Source: GCA-2686765 sp036012725 (GTDB lineage: Bacteria > Pseudomonadota > Alphaproteobacteria > Rhodospirillales > 2-02-FULL-58-16). Taken from it: 18,830 nt of DNA. The stretch covers positions 1-18,830 of the forward strand of contig DASCPW010000077.1 of assembly GCA_036012725.1 (NCBI GenBank). The letters are read 5' to 3'. The notes below the pieces were generated by a model. That model saw only the letters and a list, made by a program, of their open reading frames with translations. It was not told where the DNA came from and searched no databases. Made by a program: the position numbers and the translations under genes. Shown here piece after piece: positions 1-5,760 of the stretch; position 1 is the stretch's first letter, and every line of letters begins with the position of its first letter.

Positions 1-514
1 CGCTGATGACGCCGGCCGTATGGGCGATGGAACCGCCCGCATGCACGCCGAGCCAGAGATTCGTCTTCAGGTAAAAGACGCGTTTGAGGGCATTATCGAA
101 GACGCCGATACGCGGGATTTTCAGCAGCCGTCTCAACCGTAACCAATCCATCAAAAGAATGGTCCCACCGCCAATGAGGCCGACGAGCATCAACAGGGCG
201 TCGCCAATACTTTCCAATTTCCCGAATTCCCGGATCGAGAAATCGGGCTCCACCACGATACCTCGCGAAGGACGGGAAATCAGGCTGAGAATCTTCAATA
301 GCGGCAGGAGAACCCGGCTTGTCTCGTCGACGACCGGCAAATAAATGGTTTTCGCCCGCAACGACGAAAAAAACATGAGGATATCCAAATAGCCTTCCGC
401 GGAAATATTGGAGACAACGATGTGCTCAGGATGATCGTCGATTTTTTCCCTGAACTGGTCCATATAGTCCGTGGTTAACGGATAGTGGGTGAGAAGGTAG
501 CTGCGGTCTGTCAT
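1..514 (-). CDS. Probable glycosyltransferase, N-terminal part (runs off window start)
   Basis: An open frame of 171 codons begins with ATG at 514 and is still open at base 1, so only the N-terminal part is visible. The start is supported by an AGGGG ribosome-binding site that overlaps the stop of the upstream asnB-like gene; only 10 bp separate the two, so they are very probably co-transcribed. Around residues 100-125 there is a hydrophobic stretch (IGDALLMLVGLIGGGTILL) followed by a basic patch, resembling a membrane anchor. The last visible residues (LWLGVHAGGSIAHTAGV) resemble the glycine-rich donor-binding entry loop of GT-B glycosyltransferases. With an amidotransferase neighbour this suggests a role in surface polysaccharide synthesis. 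The coding call is firm; the glycosyltransferase call rests on a short motif and context. Confidence 0.6.
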   Translation of the reverse strand, partial: MTDRSYLLTHYPLTTDYMDQFREKIDDHPEHIVVSNISAEGYLDILMFFSSLRAKTIYLPVVDETSRVLLPLLKILSLISRPSRGIVVEPDFSIREFGKLESIGDALLMLVGLIGGGTILLMDWLRLRRLLKIPRIGVFDNALKRVFYLKTNLWLGVHAGGSIAHTAGVIS

Positions 515-524
515 CAAGGAACCC

Positions 525-2549
525 CTAGCCGGCGGAAGCGCCCACGATCCAGTGATCGTGCCAGGCGGCAAGGTTGAACAAGGTCCACAGATGCAACGCA
601 TGATCCCGCCGGCCTTGCCTATGGTCGCTAAATAGGGCGGCAACATACCGGCGGTCGAAGATATCGCGGCGCAAAAGATCCGACTTAAGAACCGTGGATT
701 CCGCCTGACGCCCAAACGATCCCCTCAGCCAATCTGCCATCGGCGCGCCGAATCCCATTTTCGGGCGATCAATGATGTCGGCCGGCAGCAATCCCTTAAG
801 TGCTTTCTTGAGCAAGTATTTGCTGGTGCCGCCCTTGACCTTCCAGTCTCCGGGAATATCCATGGTGAACTCGACCAGGTTGTGATCGAGAAAGGGCACA
901 CGGCCTTCGACAGAAGCGGACATGGCAATCTTATCCACCCGCATGAGCAAAAGTTCCGGAAGCCGCAACCTGAATTCGGCGTGGATCATGCGTGTGAGAT
1001 CGTCTTGTCCTGGATGGTGGCGATCGAATGGGACCAGGAAGGAATCAATAACGGCGGCGCTGTCGGCGTCGATGGCGCCGGCGATATCCAGGCCGGTGTC
1101 GGCCAACGCCGGCCAATTCCCGCCATGGATTTCCTTGCTCATGAGCCGTTTCTTGTGAACATTCCAAAAAGCGTTCGCGCCACTCCAAAACAACTCCTGG
1201 TTTCTGGCCGCGCGGCCAAGGACCTCGGCATAACGGTCGAATGCCGGAAGCCGGCGCGCCAGCCCCTCGGCGGCGGCGGCGGCGGCGCGGCGCAGCGGGT
1301 CGGGAGCAAAGCGCAGGTAAGGCCGCCAGAAGCTCCGATAGAGCCGTAAAAAGGTCATGTAGCTGGAATAACCGCAGAACTGCTCATCCGATCCTTCGCC
1401 AACCTGAACGACAGTGACCCCGGCCTCCTTGGCCAGCTTGGAGACAAAATAAAGCGGTATGCAGACCCAATCGGCTATGGGCTCGTCCTGGTGATGCACC
1501 AGGTCATCGAGATACCCCGTCATATCGCCCTCGTCGATGAGGACTTCGTGGTGATGGGCCTTGAATTCCCCGGCTACCCGTCTGGCATAATCCAGTTCAT
1601 TCAGATGGGGGTGATCTTTAAAACCAACCGTAAAGGTTTCGACGGGGCGATCCGTCAGCCGGCTCATCAAGGCGACATTGGCGGATGAATCGATGCCACC
1701 GGACAGAAAGACGCCGAAAGGCACATCCGACATCATGCGTTTGCCGATTGCCGCCTCCAGGCGCTTGCGGATACCATCCGTGTAGAAACATTCTCGCCCG
1801 GCATCGCCGAGGCCCGCCACCTCCGCCGCTTCGATGCCGCGTCCAGGAACCGCGTTCCAGAAACGCTGCGCCGACATGCGGCCATTCAAGTCGACCTCAA
1901 GCAGATGGCCGGCCGGCAGCTTAAAAATATCCTTGAACATGGTCAGCGGCGCCGGCGCCACCAGGAAGCTCAAATAATGATTGAGCGCCGCCATCTCCAC
2001 ATCGCGGCACACCCGCCGGTCGGTAAGCAGGGCCTTGATCTCGGAGGCAAAAAGAAAAGAGCCGGAAACTCGCGTGAAATAGACCGGCTTGATGCCAACC
2101 CGGTCACGGACCAGGGTCAGAAGATTGCGCCCAGCGTCCCAAACCGCAAAGGCAAACATCCCGTCCAGCCGCTCGCTCAGCCCTTGTGCGCCCCATTCCT
2201 CGTAACCGTGGACGATGACCTCGGTATCGGCGTGATCGGTGCAGAAACGATGGCCACCCTGTTCCAACTCACGGCGCAAAGCCATGTGATTATAAATCTC
2301 GCCGTTGAAAGTGACCCGAACGCCGCCATCCTCGTTGGCCATGGGTTGGCCGGCCGCCTCCGACAGGTCGACGATGGCCAGACGCCGATGCGCCAGCCCG
2401 ACCCGGCCGTCGGCGGAAACCCAGTGACCTTTCCCATCCGGCCCGCGATGCGCCATGCTATCGCGCATGGCCTTAAGGACGGCAATCCGGTTATGGAGAG
2501 GTTCCCGCCGGGGGGCGTTGAAATCCAGGTATCCAGCTATGCCGCACAT
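525..2549 (-). CDS. asnB: Asparagine synthase (glutamine-hydrolysing) family amidotransferase
   Basis: A 674-residue protein of the AsnB family, which transfers ammonia from glutamine to an acyl-adenylate. It starts MCGIAGYL, so after Met removal Cys2 is the N-terminal nucleophile of a class II glutamine amidotransferase domain (about residues 2-220; RGPD at 35-38, FNGEIYN at 81-87). The synthetase domain carries the pyrophosphate loop SGGIDSS (283-289), the GEGSDEQFCGY motif (384-394, a variant of the usual GEGADELFGGY) and EGRVPFLD further on. A poly-alanine tract from a GCC/GCG run lies near residue 425. Length is somewhat above the usual 600-650. The next gene begins 10 bp downstream and looks like a glycosyltransferase. 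The protein may therefore amidate a sugar acid or other polysaccharide precursor instead of making free asparagine; sequence alone does not decide this. Confidence 0.9.
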   Translation of the reverse strand: MCGIAGYLDFNAPRREPLHNRIAVLKAMRDSMAHRGPDGKGHWVSADGRVGLAHRRLAIVDLSEAAGQPMANEDGGVRVTFNGEIYNHMALRRELEQGGHRFCTDHADTEVIVHGYEEWGAQGLSERLDGMFAFAVWDAGRNLLTLVRDRVGIKPVYFTRVSGSFLFASEIKALLTDRRVCRDVEMAALNHYLSFLVAPAPLTMFKDIFKLPAGHLLEVDLNGRMSAQRFWNAVPGRGIEAAEVAGLGDAGRECFYTDGIRKRLEAAIGKRMMSDVPFGVFLSGGIDSSANVALMSRLTDRPVETFTVGFKDHPHLNELDYARRVAGEFKAHHHEVLIDEGDMTGYLDDLVHHQDEPIADWVCIPLYFVSKLAKEAGVTVVQVGEGSDEQFCGYSSYMTFLRLYRSFWRPYLRFAPDPLRRAAAAAAEGLARRLPAFDRYAEVLGRAARNQELFWSGANAFWNVHKKRLMSKEIHGGNWPALADTGLDIAGAIDADSAAVIDSFLVPFDRHHPGQDDLTRMIHAEFRLRLPELLLMRVDKIAMSASVEGRVPFLDHNLVEFTMDIPGDWKVKGGTSKYLLKKALKGLLPADIIDRPKMGFGAPMADWLRGSFGRQAESTVLKSDLLRRDIFDRRYVAALFSDHRQGRRDHALHLWTLFNLAAWHDHWIVGASAG

Positions 2550-2612
2550 GCTCTGGTCCGAATGGCCTCTTCAATTTTTTTTGGCCTGTGATCGCTCTTG
2601 GGCTTTAAAGGC

Positions 2613-2634
2613 CATTCCCGCCTAGGCGGGAATG
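2613..2634. repeat. Perfect 22-bp palindrome, REP-like (ATTCCCGCC...GGCGGGAAT)
   Basis: The half-site CATTCCCGCC is followed by the central TA and its exact inverted copy, giving a perfect inverted repeat in the gap between the 71-codon gene and asnB. Elements with an ATTCCCGC/GCGGGAAT core are common dispersed intergenic palindromes in many Proteobacteria. A smaller near-palindrome around CTTTAAAG abuts it on the left. No second copy occurs in this window. A terminator role for the upstream small gene is possible, but there is no long U-tract on either side. Confidence 0.6.
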
Positions 2635-2672
2635 ACGGAGAGGAACGGATGGGATTGAAAAATAGGGTAAAG

Positions 2673-2888
2673 TCAATGATATGTTTTCGGCCGGGCCCTG
2701 TCCCGTTTTTCCAGCGCCTCCAGCACGCGCTCGACATGATGGACGATATGGTCACTTTCGGATTCCGCCAAGGGCGCCGATTCCGGGGACGAGGAGCCCT
2801 TCTCCAGTTCCTTGATGGCTTGCTGTTTTCGTTTCCATAAGATGTCGACAAGCCAATGCTTCTTGATATGCTGATACCCTTCTTTCAT
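2673..2888 (-). CDS. Hypothetical small protein (71 aa), charged, probably helical
   Basis: I do not recognise this family. The ATG at 2888 (a TTG lies one codon upstream) is preceded by an AGAAG purine stretch about nine bases away. The 71-residue product opens MKEGYQHIKKHWLVDILWKR, then has a helical-looking basic/acidic segment (KQQAIKELEK, 21-30), a Ser/Glu-rich linker (31-46) and a second amphipathic helix (HIVHHVERVLEALEKRDR, 48-65). There is no signal peptide or membrane segment. It is probably a small cytoplasmic protein. It sits alone between asnB and a long non-coding gap, and a hairpin-forming sequence ends about 30 nt upstream of its start. The residue composition looks like real coding sequence, but an overlapping plus-strand ORF of similar length makes the call moderate. 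Confidence 0.45.
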   Translation of the reverse strand: MKEGYQHIKKHWLVDILWKRKQQAIKELEKGSSSPESAPLAESESDHIVHHVERVLEALEKRDRARPKTYH

Positions 2889-2919
2889 CAAGGCCGTCTT
2901 CTTTTAGCAACCCGGACAG

Positions 2920-3009
2920 GGCTGGTGATCAACTCCGATCCCATTGCCTCTTGCCCACCTTGCTGCCTTCATCCGAAGCCGGGAGCTAGCAACGGTTCAT
3001 CCCTGAGCC
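2920..3009 (-). ncRNA. Candidate structured RNA or 5' leader (elongated hairpin)
   Basis: Read on the minus strand, successive segments pair as one long hairpin: 3009-3006 with 2920-2923, 3003-3002 with 2924-2925, 3001-2999 with 2927-2929, 2997-2995 with 2931-2933, 2994-2989 (CGUUGC) with 2942-2947 (GCAAUG), 2986-2981 with 2953-2959 with one bulge, and an apical CUUC-GGAU-GAAG (2978-2967). Two G-U wobbles, 2993/2943 and 2984/2955, pair only on the minus strand, which favours that orientation. Size and shape recall a small bacterial SRP RNA, and GGCAGC-AAGG on the 3' side resembles its helix 8. However, the GGAU loop is not a GNRA loop and the 5' symmetric-loop bases are missing. It could instead be the leader of the 71-codon gene. 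No family is assigned. Confidence 0.28.
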
Positions 3010-3071
3010 GACAATAGCGGCAGCGGCAACCGTGTGATCTTACAAACTATCTCCATCCATGTCATGATTCC

Positions 3072-3116
3072 TAAAAATGTGGCAATCCCGAATGCCACCG
3101 GCGGCGGAACGCCGCC
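3072..3116 (-). terminator. Probable Rho-independent terminator with adjacent GC hairpin
   Basis: On the minus strand the stem GTGGCA/TGCCAC (3098-3093 and 3084-3079, 8-nt loop) runs directly into ATTTTTA. Just upstream in the same transcript is a second, very stable hairpin, GGCGGCG-TTC-CGCCGCC (3116-3100). The arrangement would end minus-strand transcripts entering from 3200 or beyond. On the plus strand no U-tract follows, so it is directional. Confidence 0.5.
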
Positions 3117-3202
3117 AGTAACAACGATGGGGTAGCGGGTGGGAAGATGATAGCGCCGCCCGTGGGCCACGATTGAATATCCGCCCCATCGCGGGCAGCG
3201 CA

Positions 3203-3352
3203 TTAGTCATCGATCTTTTTACCAAGTTTGGATGCCACCTCGTCTTGTGATACAGCAGCGGATTCTTTTTCGGCCTTGGCCCGAGCGACGGACCATCGGA
3301 AAATCTCGCCGGGAATCCAATTTCGATGACCTTCTGTGGGCCGCCTCCCCAT
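3203..3352 (-). CDS. Possible 49-aa hypothetical protein
   Basis: A short minus-strand ORF from ATG at 3352 to TAA at 3203, with product beginning MGRRPTEGHRNWIPGEIF and ending in a charged tail (SQDEVASKLGKKIDD). The C-terminal half has the mix of residues expected of real protein (ARAKAEKESAAV), and a plausible terminator lies about 90 bp downstream, which fits a short transcription unit. Against it, the ribosome-binding site is weak (only GGTGG close to the start), an overlapping frame is also open, and I recognise no family. It would be transcribed divergently from the MOSC gene. Confidence 0.25.
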   Translation of the reverse strand: MGRRPTEGHRNWIPGEIFRWSVARAKAEKESAAVSQDEVASKLGKKIDD

Positions 3353-3438
3353 GGACCACCGGTTCGCGCCAATTGCGGGATTAGTGTCTTGCCACCGCCG
3401 CCATTGACAGCGGCGCGGGTCGAGACGATCTTGCCATC

Positions 3439-4227
3439 ATGGCCATCACCGTCGAGCGTATTTTTCGCTATCCGGTCAAGGGGCTCTCGGCCGAGCCCCT
3501 GCCTTCCGTCCATCTTTTGGTGGGACAGGGTGTCGAGCACGACCGGCGTTTCGCCATCGCCCTGCCATCGACCCGCTTCGACGCCGACCGACCCAAATGG
3601 CTGCCCAAGACAGCCTTCTTGATGCTGATGCGGAATGAACGGCTGGCCAAGATGGAGACCCGTTTCAACGCCGCCAAAGGGCGGCTTGCCATTTTTCGCG
3701 ACGGCAAGCAAGTGGCCACGGGCCTAATCACCACGCCGGTCGGCCGCGCCGTCATCGAGGACTTCTTCGCCGCCTACATGCGAAAGGAAAGCCACGGCAA
3801 GCCACGTCTCATTGAAGCACCGCCGGAGTATATGTTCACGGATCACCGCGAGCGGGTGATCTCGCTAATCAACCTGGCCTCGGTTAAGGATCTGGAGAGG
3901 ATTGCCGGCAGCTACGTCGATCCCTTGCGCTTTCGCGGCAATCTTTACTTGCAAGGTAGCGAGCCGTGGGCCGAGTTCGGCTGGCTGGACAAGGAAATCA
4001 CCATTGGCCGGGCACGGGTGAAAGTGACGGCGCGCATCGACCGTTGCGCCGCCGTCAACGTCAACCCGGCGAGCGGCGAGCGCGACATGAACCTACTTAA
4101 GGACCTACAGAAAGGCTTAGGCCATGTCGACATGGGCATTTACGCCAAAATCACCGTCGCCGGCACCATCTCGGCGGGAGACGTGCTGAAGGTCAAGGGG
4201 CAGGGCCGTCAGGCCAAGGTTTTTTGA
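3439..4227 (+). CDS. MOSC domain-containing protein
   Basis: A 262-residue protein with the two-part architecture of stand-alone MOSC proteins. The N-terminal MOSC beta-barrel domain opens MAITVERIFRYPVKGLS, and the MOSC core follows from about residue 110. The conserved cysteine expected to bind the sulfurated or molybdenum cofactor ligand is Cys203 in RCAAVNVNP, followed by the family's ERDMNLLKDL and GHVDMGIYAKI segments and a GDVL end. Relatives include the molybdenum-cofactor sulfurase C-terminal domain and YiiM/YcbX proteins that act on N-hydroxylated compounds; the exact substrate cannot be read from sequence. The start is chosen by family fit because no strong ribosome-binding site precedes it. 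It is transcribed convergently with DUF4167, and the last 19 bp overlap. Confidence 0.9.
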   Translation: MAITVERIFRYPVKGLSAEPLPSVHLLVGQGVEHDRRFAIALPSTRFDADRPKWLPKTAFLMLMRNERLAKMETRFNAAKGRLAIFRDGKQVATGLITTPVGRAVIEDFFAAYMRKESHGKPRLIEAPPEYMFTDHRERVISLINLASVKDLERIAGSYVDPLRFRGNLYLQGSEPWAEFGWLDKEITIGRARVKVTARIDRCAAVNVNPASGERDMNLLKDLQKGLGHVDMGIYAKITVAGTISAGDVLKVKGQGRQAKVF

Positions 4228-4649
4228 GGTGGAGGTGGAGGTGGAGGTTCGGTTTTGGTCTCGGCCTCGCCATCCGGCCGGGCCTCGAGTGGGGTCGCTA
4301 TGGCGTTGGCGGTCTGGCCACCGCCCGACGAGGAGGTGCTGTCGGCGACCAATCGCGGCGACCTGTCGTTGCGGCCGCGGCCTGCCTGACCCTCTTGCTG
4401 AGCGTCGCGGCCGGTGTGAATGACGCGGTAATAATGTTCGGCATACTGAAAAAAACCCTCGGCGGCGATACGGTCGCCGGACGAAAATGCGTCGCGGGCC
4501 ATGGCAAGGTATTTGTCCAGCACCTGCTGAACCGTTCCCCGGATCTTGGTTTCCGGACCGTTGCTTTCAATGTTAACCGATTTGGACGAAGAATGGCGCC
4601 TGCCATTGTTGCGGGAACGTCCCCGTCTGGGATTGGAACCGTGTTTCAT
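4209..4649 (-). CDS. DUF4167 domain-containing protein
   Basis: A 146-residue protein of a family found mainly in Alphaproteobacteria, function unknown. The N-terminal 25 residues are Arg/Asn/Ser-rich and basic (PRRGRSRNNGRR), suggesting nucleic-acid contact. The hallmark block follows: ESNGPETKIRGTVQQVLDKY and then ARDAFSSGDRIAAEGFFQYAEHYYRVI (about residues 28-77). The tail is low-complexity and acidic, ending in seven prolines. The ATG at 4649 was chosen because the product then begins like its relatives; a GTG at 4736 would add 29 unusual residues. It lies downstream of prfA-prmC, the usual place for this gene. A 229-bp gap before it contains several hairpins and may hold its own promoter or a processed leader. 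Its 3' end overlaps the MOSC gene. Confidence 0.85.
   Translation of the reverse strand: MKHGSNPRRGRSRNNGRRHSSSKSVNIESNGPETKIRGTVQQVLDKYLAMARDAFSSGDRIAAEGFFQYAEHYYRVIHTGRDAQQEGQAGRGRNDRSPRLVADSTSSSGGGQTANAIATPLEARPDGEAETKTEPPPPPPPQKTLA
4226..4248. repeat. Short GGAGGT tandem repeat
   Basis: Three full GGAGGT units plus a five-base partial unit follow directly after and within the MOSC stop codon. On the minus strand they encode the Pro7 tract at the DUF4167 C-terminus. Unit length is six, so copy-number change would alter the proline count without shifting frame. Confidence 0.7.
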
Positions 4650-4692
4650 CTCACTCGTTGTTCGTTGGCTGGGTTTCTTCCCCCGGCTAGTG

Positions 4693-4814
4693 CTTACCCC
4701 CGCACGGCTCTCATGAACCGTATGGCGAAAATCCACTATCCTTTTGGCTTCAGCCCGGGAAAAGGGGCGTCGTAACGCCCGTTAATGGGTAGCCAAAGGC
4801 CCACCTGGCAACCC
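4693..4814 (-). promoter_or_regulatory. Structured leader or spacer between prmC and DUF4167
   Basis: Three hairpins occur in order on the minus strand. The first is GGGT/ACCC plus GCCA/TGGC around one mismatch (4814-4787). The second is GGGCGT-TACG-ACGCCC (4780-4765). The third is ACGGTTC-ATGA-GAGCCGT (4721-4704, one G-U pair). They end about 55 nt before the DUF4167 start. The set could be a terminator, an RNA-processing site or a regulatory leader. Confidence 0.3.
4760..4780 (-). terminator. Weak terminator-like hairpin after prmC
   Basis: A six-base-pair GC stem with a four-base loop is followed on the minus strand by C and four T residues, then C-rich sequence. The short T-tract suggests partial termination or attenuation between prmC and DUF4167, not a full stop. 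Confidence 0.3.
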
Positions 4815-4878
4815 GTGCTTAGGTTTAATAACTAATCGGGAAACGAGTACATTCCAACCCTTTTTTTCTGGTTACCGA

Positions 4879-5760
4879 TCATCGGCTCCCTGGCCCAATC
4901 ACCATGCAACGTTCAATATTTAATAAATCTCGTTTGATATCAATGAGTTGAAGGCCATACCGCCGAATCATGGCAGCCACCGTGGCACCCTGGCCAGCGC
5001 CGATTTCTAGAAAAACAGCGCCATCTGTTGCCAACAATCCACATAATTGCGGAAGCAAGGCCCGGTAAGAATCCATGCCGTCGGGACCGCCAGTGAGCGC
5101 CTGCCTGGGCTCGAAAGCGGCCACTTCCGGTGCCAAACCGGCCAATTCTCCATCGCCGATGTAAGGCGGATTGGCAACAATCAAGTCGAATCGGTAACGC
5201 AAGCTGCCGCCCCAATCGGCAAGGACGAAACAAGATCGCTCCGCCAGCCCCAAGCTCAGCGCGTTGGCGGCGGCGGTGGCGAGAGCGGCGGCGCTAATGT
5301 CGACACCAGTCCCCCAGGCGGTTGGCAGCTCGCTGAGTAACGCCAACAACAGGCAGCCGCCGCCAGTGCCGAGGTCGAGGATGGAAACCCCGGCATCGCC
5401 GCCAGATTCGGCATTGTCACCATTAAGGTGATCGAGAACCGCCTCAACAAGGGTTTCCGTCTCGGGACGAGGGATGAGAGTGTCGGCGGTGACACGCATC
5501 GGCAGGCTCCAGAATTCGCGCCGGCCGAGAATCCGGGCCAGCGGCTCGCGGCCTTCCCTCCTCGCCACCAGGCCGGCTAGCCGGGCGCCCTCGTCGATGC
5601 TTAATGGACGTTCGGGGTGGCCATACAAAGTCGCCTGATCAACGCCAAGTACCGAGCTTATCAACAGTCTGGCATCGAGCCTAGCCGAGGCAATTCCCGC
5701 CTCCGACAGGCGATGGTTGGCCTCGTCAAAAACGGCGCCAACGGTGTCCGGCAAGGTCAC
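4879..5760 (-). CDS. prmC: Peptide chain release factor N5-glutamine methyltransferase
   Basis: A 293-residue SAM-dependent methyltransferase that methylates the glutamine of the GGQ motif in RF1 and RF2, increasing release efficiency. The N-terminal helical substrate-binding domain covers about residues 1-85. The catalytic Rossmann domain has motif I DLGTGGGC (129-136), the acidic residue of GVDIS (152-156) and the catalytic NPPY (197-200). FEPRQAL and GGPDG (216-228) are also family landmarks. Length is typical (about 280-300). It starts with GTG, whose GTGA overlaps the prfA stop by four bases, so translation is probably coupled to its own substrate's gene. DUF4167 follows after 229 bp. 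Confidence 0.96.
   Translation of the reverse strand: MTLPDTVGAVFDEANHRLSEAGIASARLDARLLISSVLGVDQATLYGHPERPLSIDEGARLAGLVARREGREPLARILGRREFWSLPMRVTADTLIPRPETETLVEAVLDHLNGDNAESGGDAGVSILDLGTGGGCLLLALLSELPTAWGTGVDISAAALATAAANALSLGLAERSCFVLADWGGSLRYRFDLIVANPPYIGDGELAGLAPEVAAFEPRQALTGGPDGMDSYRALLPQLCGLLATDGAVFLEIGAGQGATVAAMIRRYGLQLIDIKRDLLNIERCMVIGPGSR

Larger units (their letters stand above)
2889..3438. other. 550-bp gene-poor interval
   Basis: No confidently identified gene lies here. It holds a 90-nt minus-strand sequence with elongated-hairpin potential (2920-3009), a pair of hairpins with a T-tract on the minus strand (3072-3116), and a 49-codon minus-strand ORF (3203-3352). The part between 3353 and the MOSC start is G-rich on the minus strand and open in more than one frame, with no recognisable protein. 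Confidence 0.6.

Noticed and set aside
1268..1290. GGC trinucleotide run as a possible repeat element
   Set aside because: It is the coding of a short poly-alanine stretch in the asnB-like gene, common in GC-rich genomes.
2920..3009. Calling this a standard 4.5S SRP RNA gene (ffs)
   Set aside because: The canonical CAGGUCC-GGAA-GGAAGCAG apical sequence is absent, so I kept it as an unassigned structured RNA candidate.
2997..3203. 68-codon minus-strand ORF with a hydrophobic segment
   Set aside because: A terminator-like hairpin pair with a T-tract lies inside it, the opening residues look unnatural, and its only support is the stop-start overlap with another doubtful ORF.
3040..3711. 223-codon minus-strand ORF overlapping the MOSC gene start
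   Set aside because: Much of it is antisense to a well-supported MOSC protein; the glycine-rich translation reflects GGC/GGT runs and not a known domain.
4704..4721. Group II intron domain V-like sequence (ACGGTTC/GAGCCGT)
   Set aside because: The order of the two arms is reversed relative to domain V, and there is no intron 5' boundary or maturase gene nearby.
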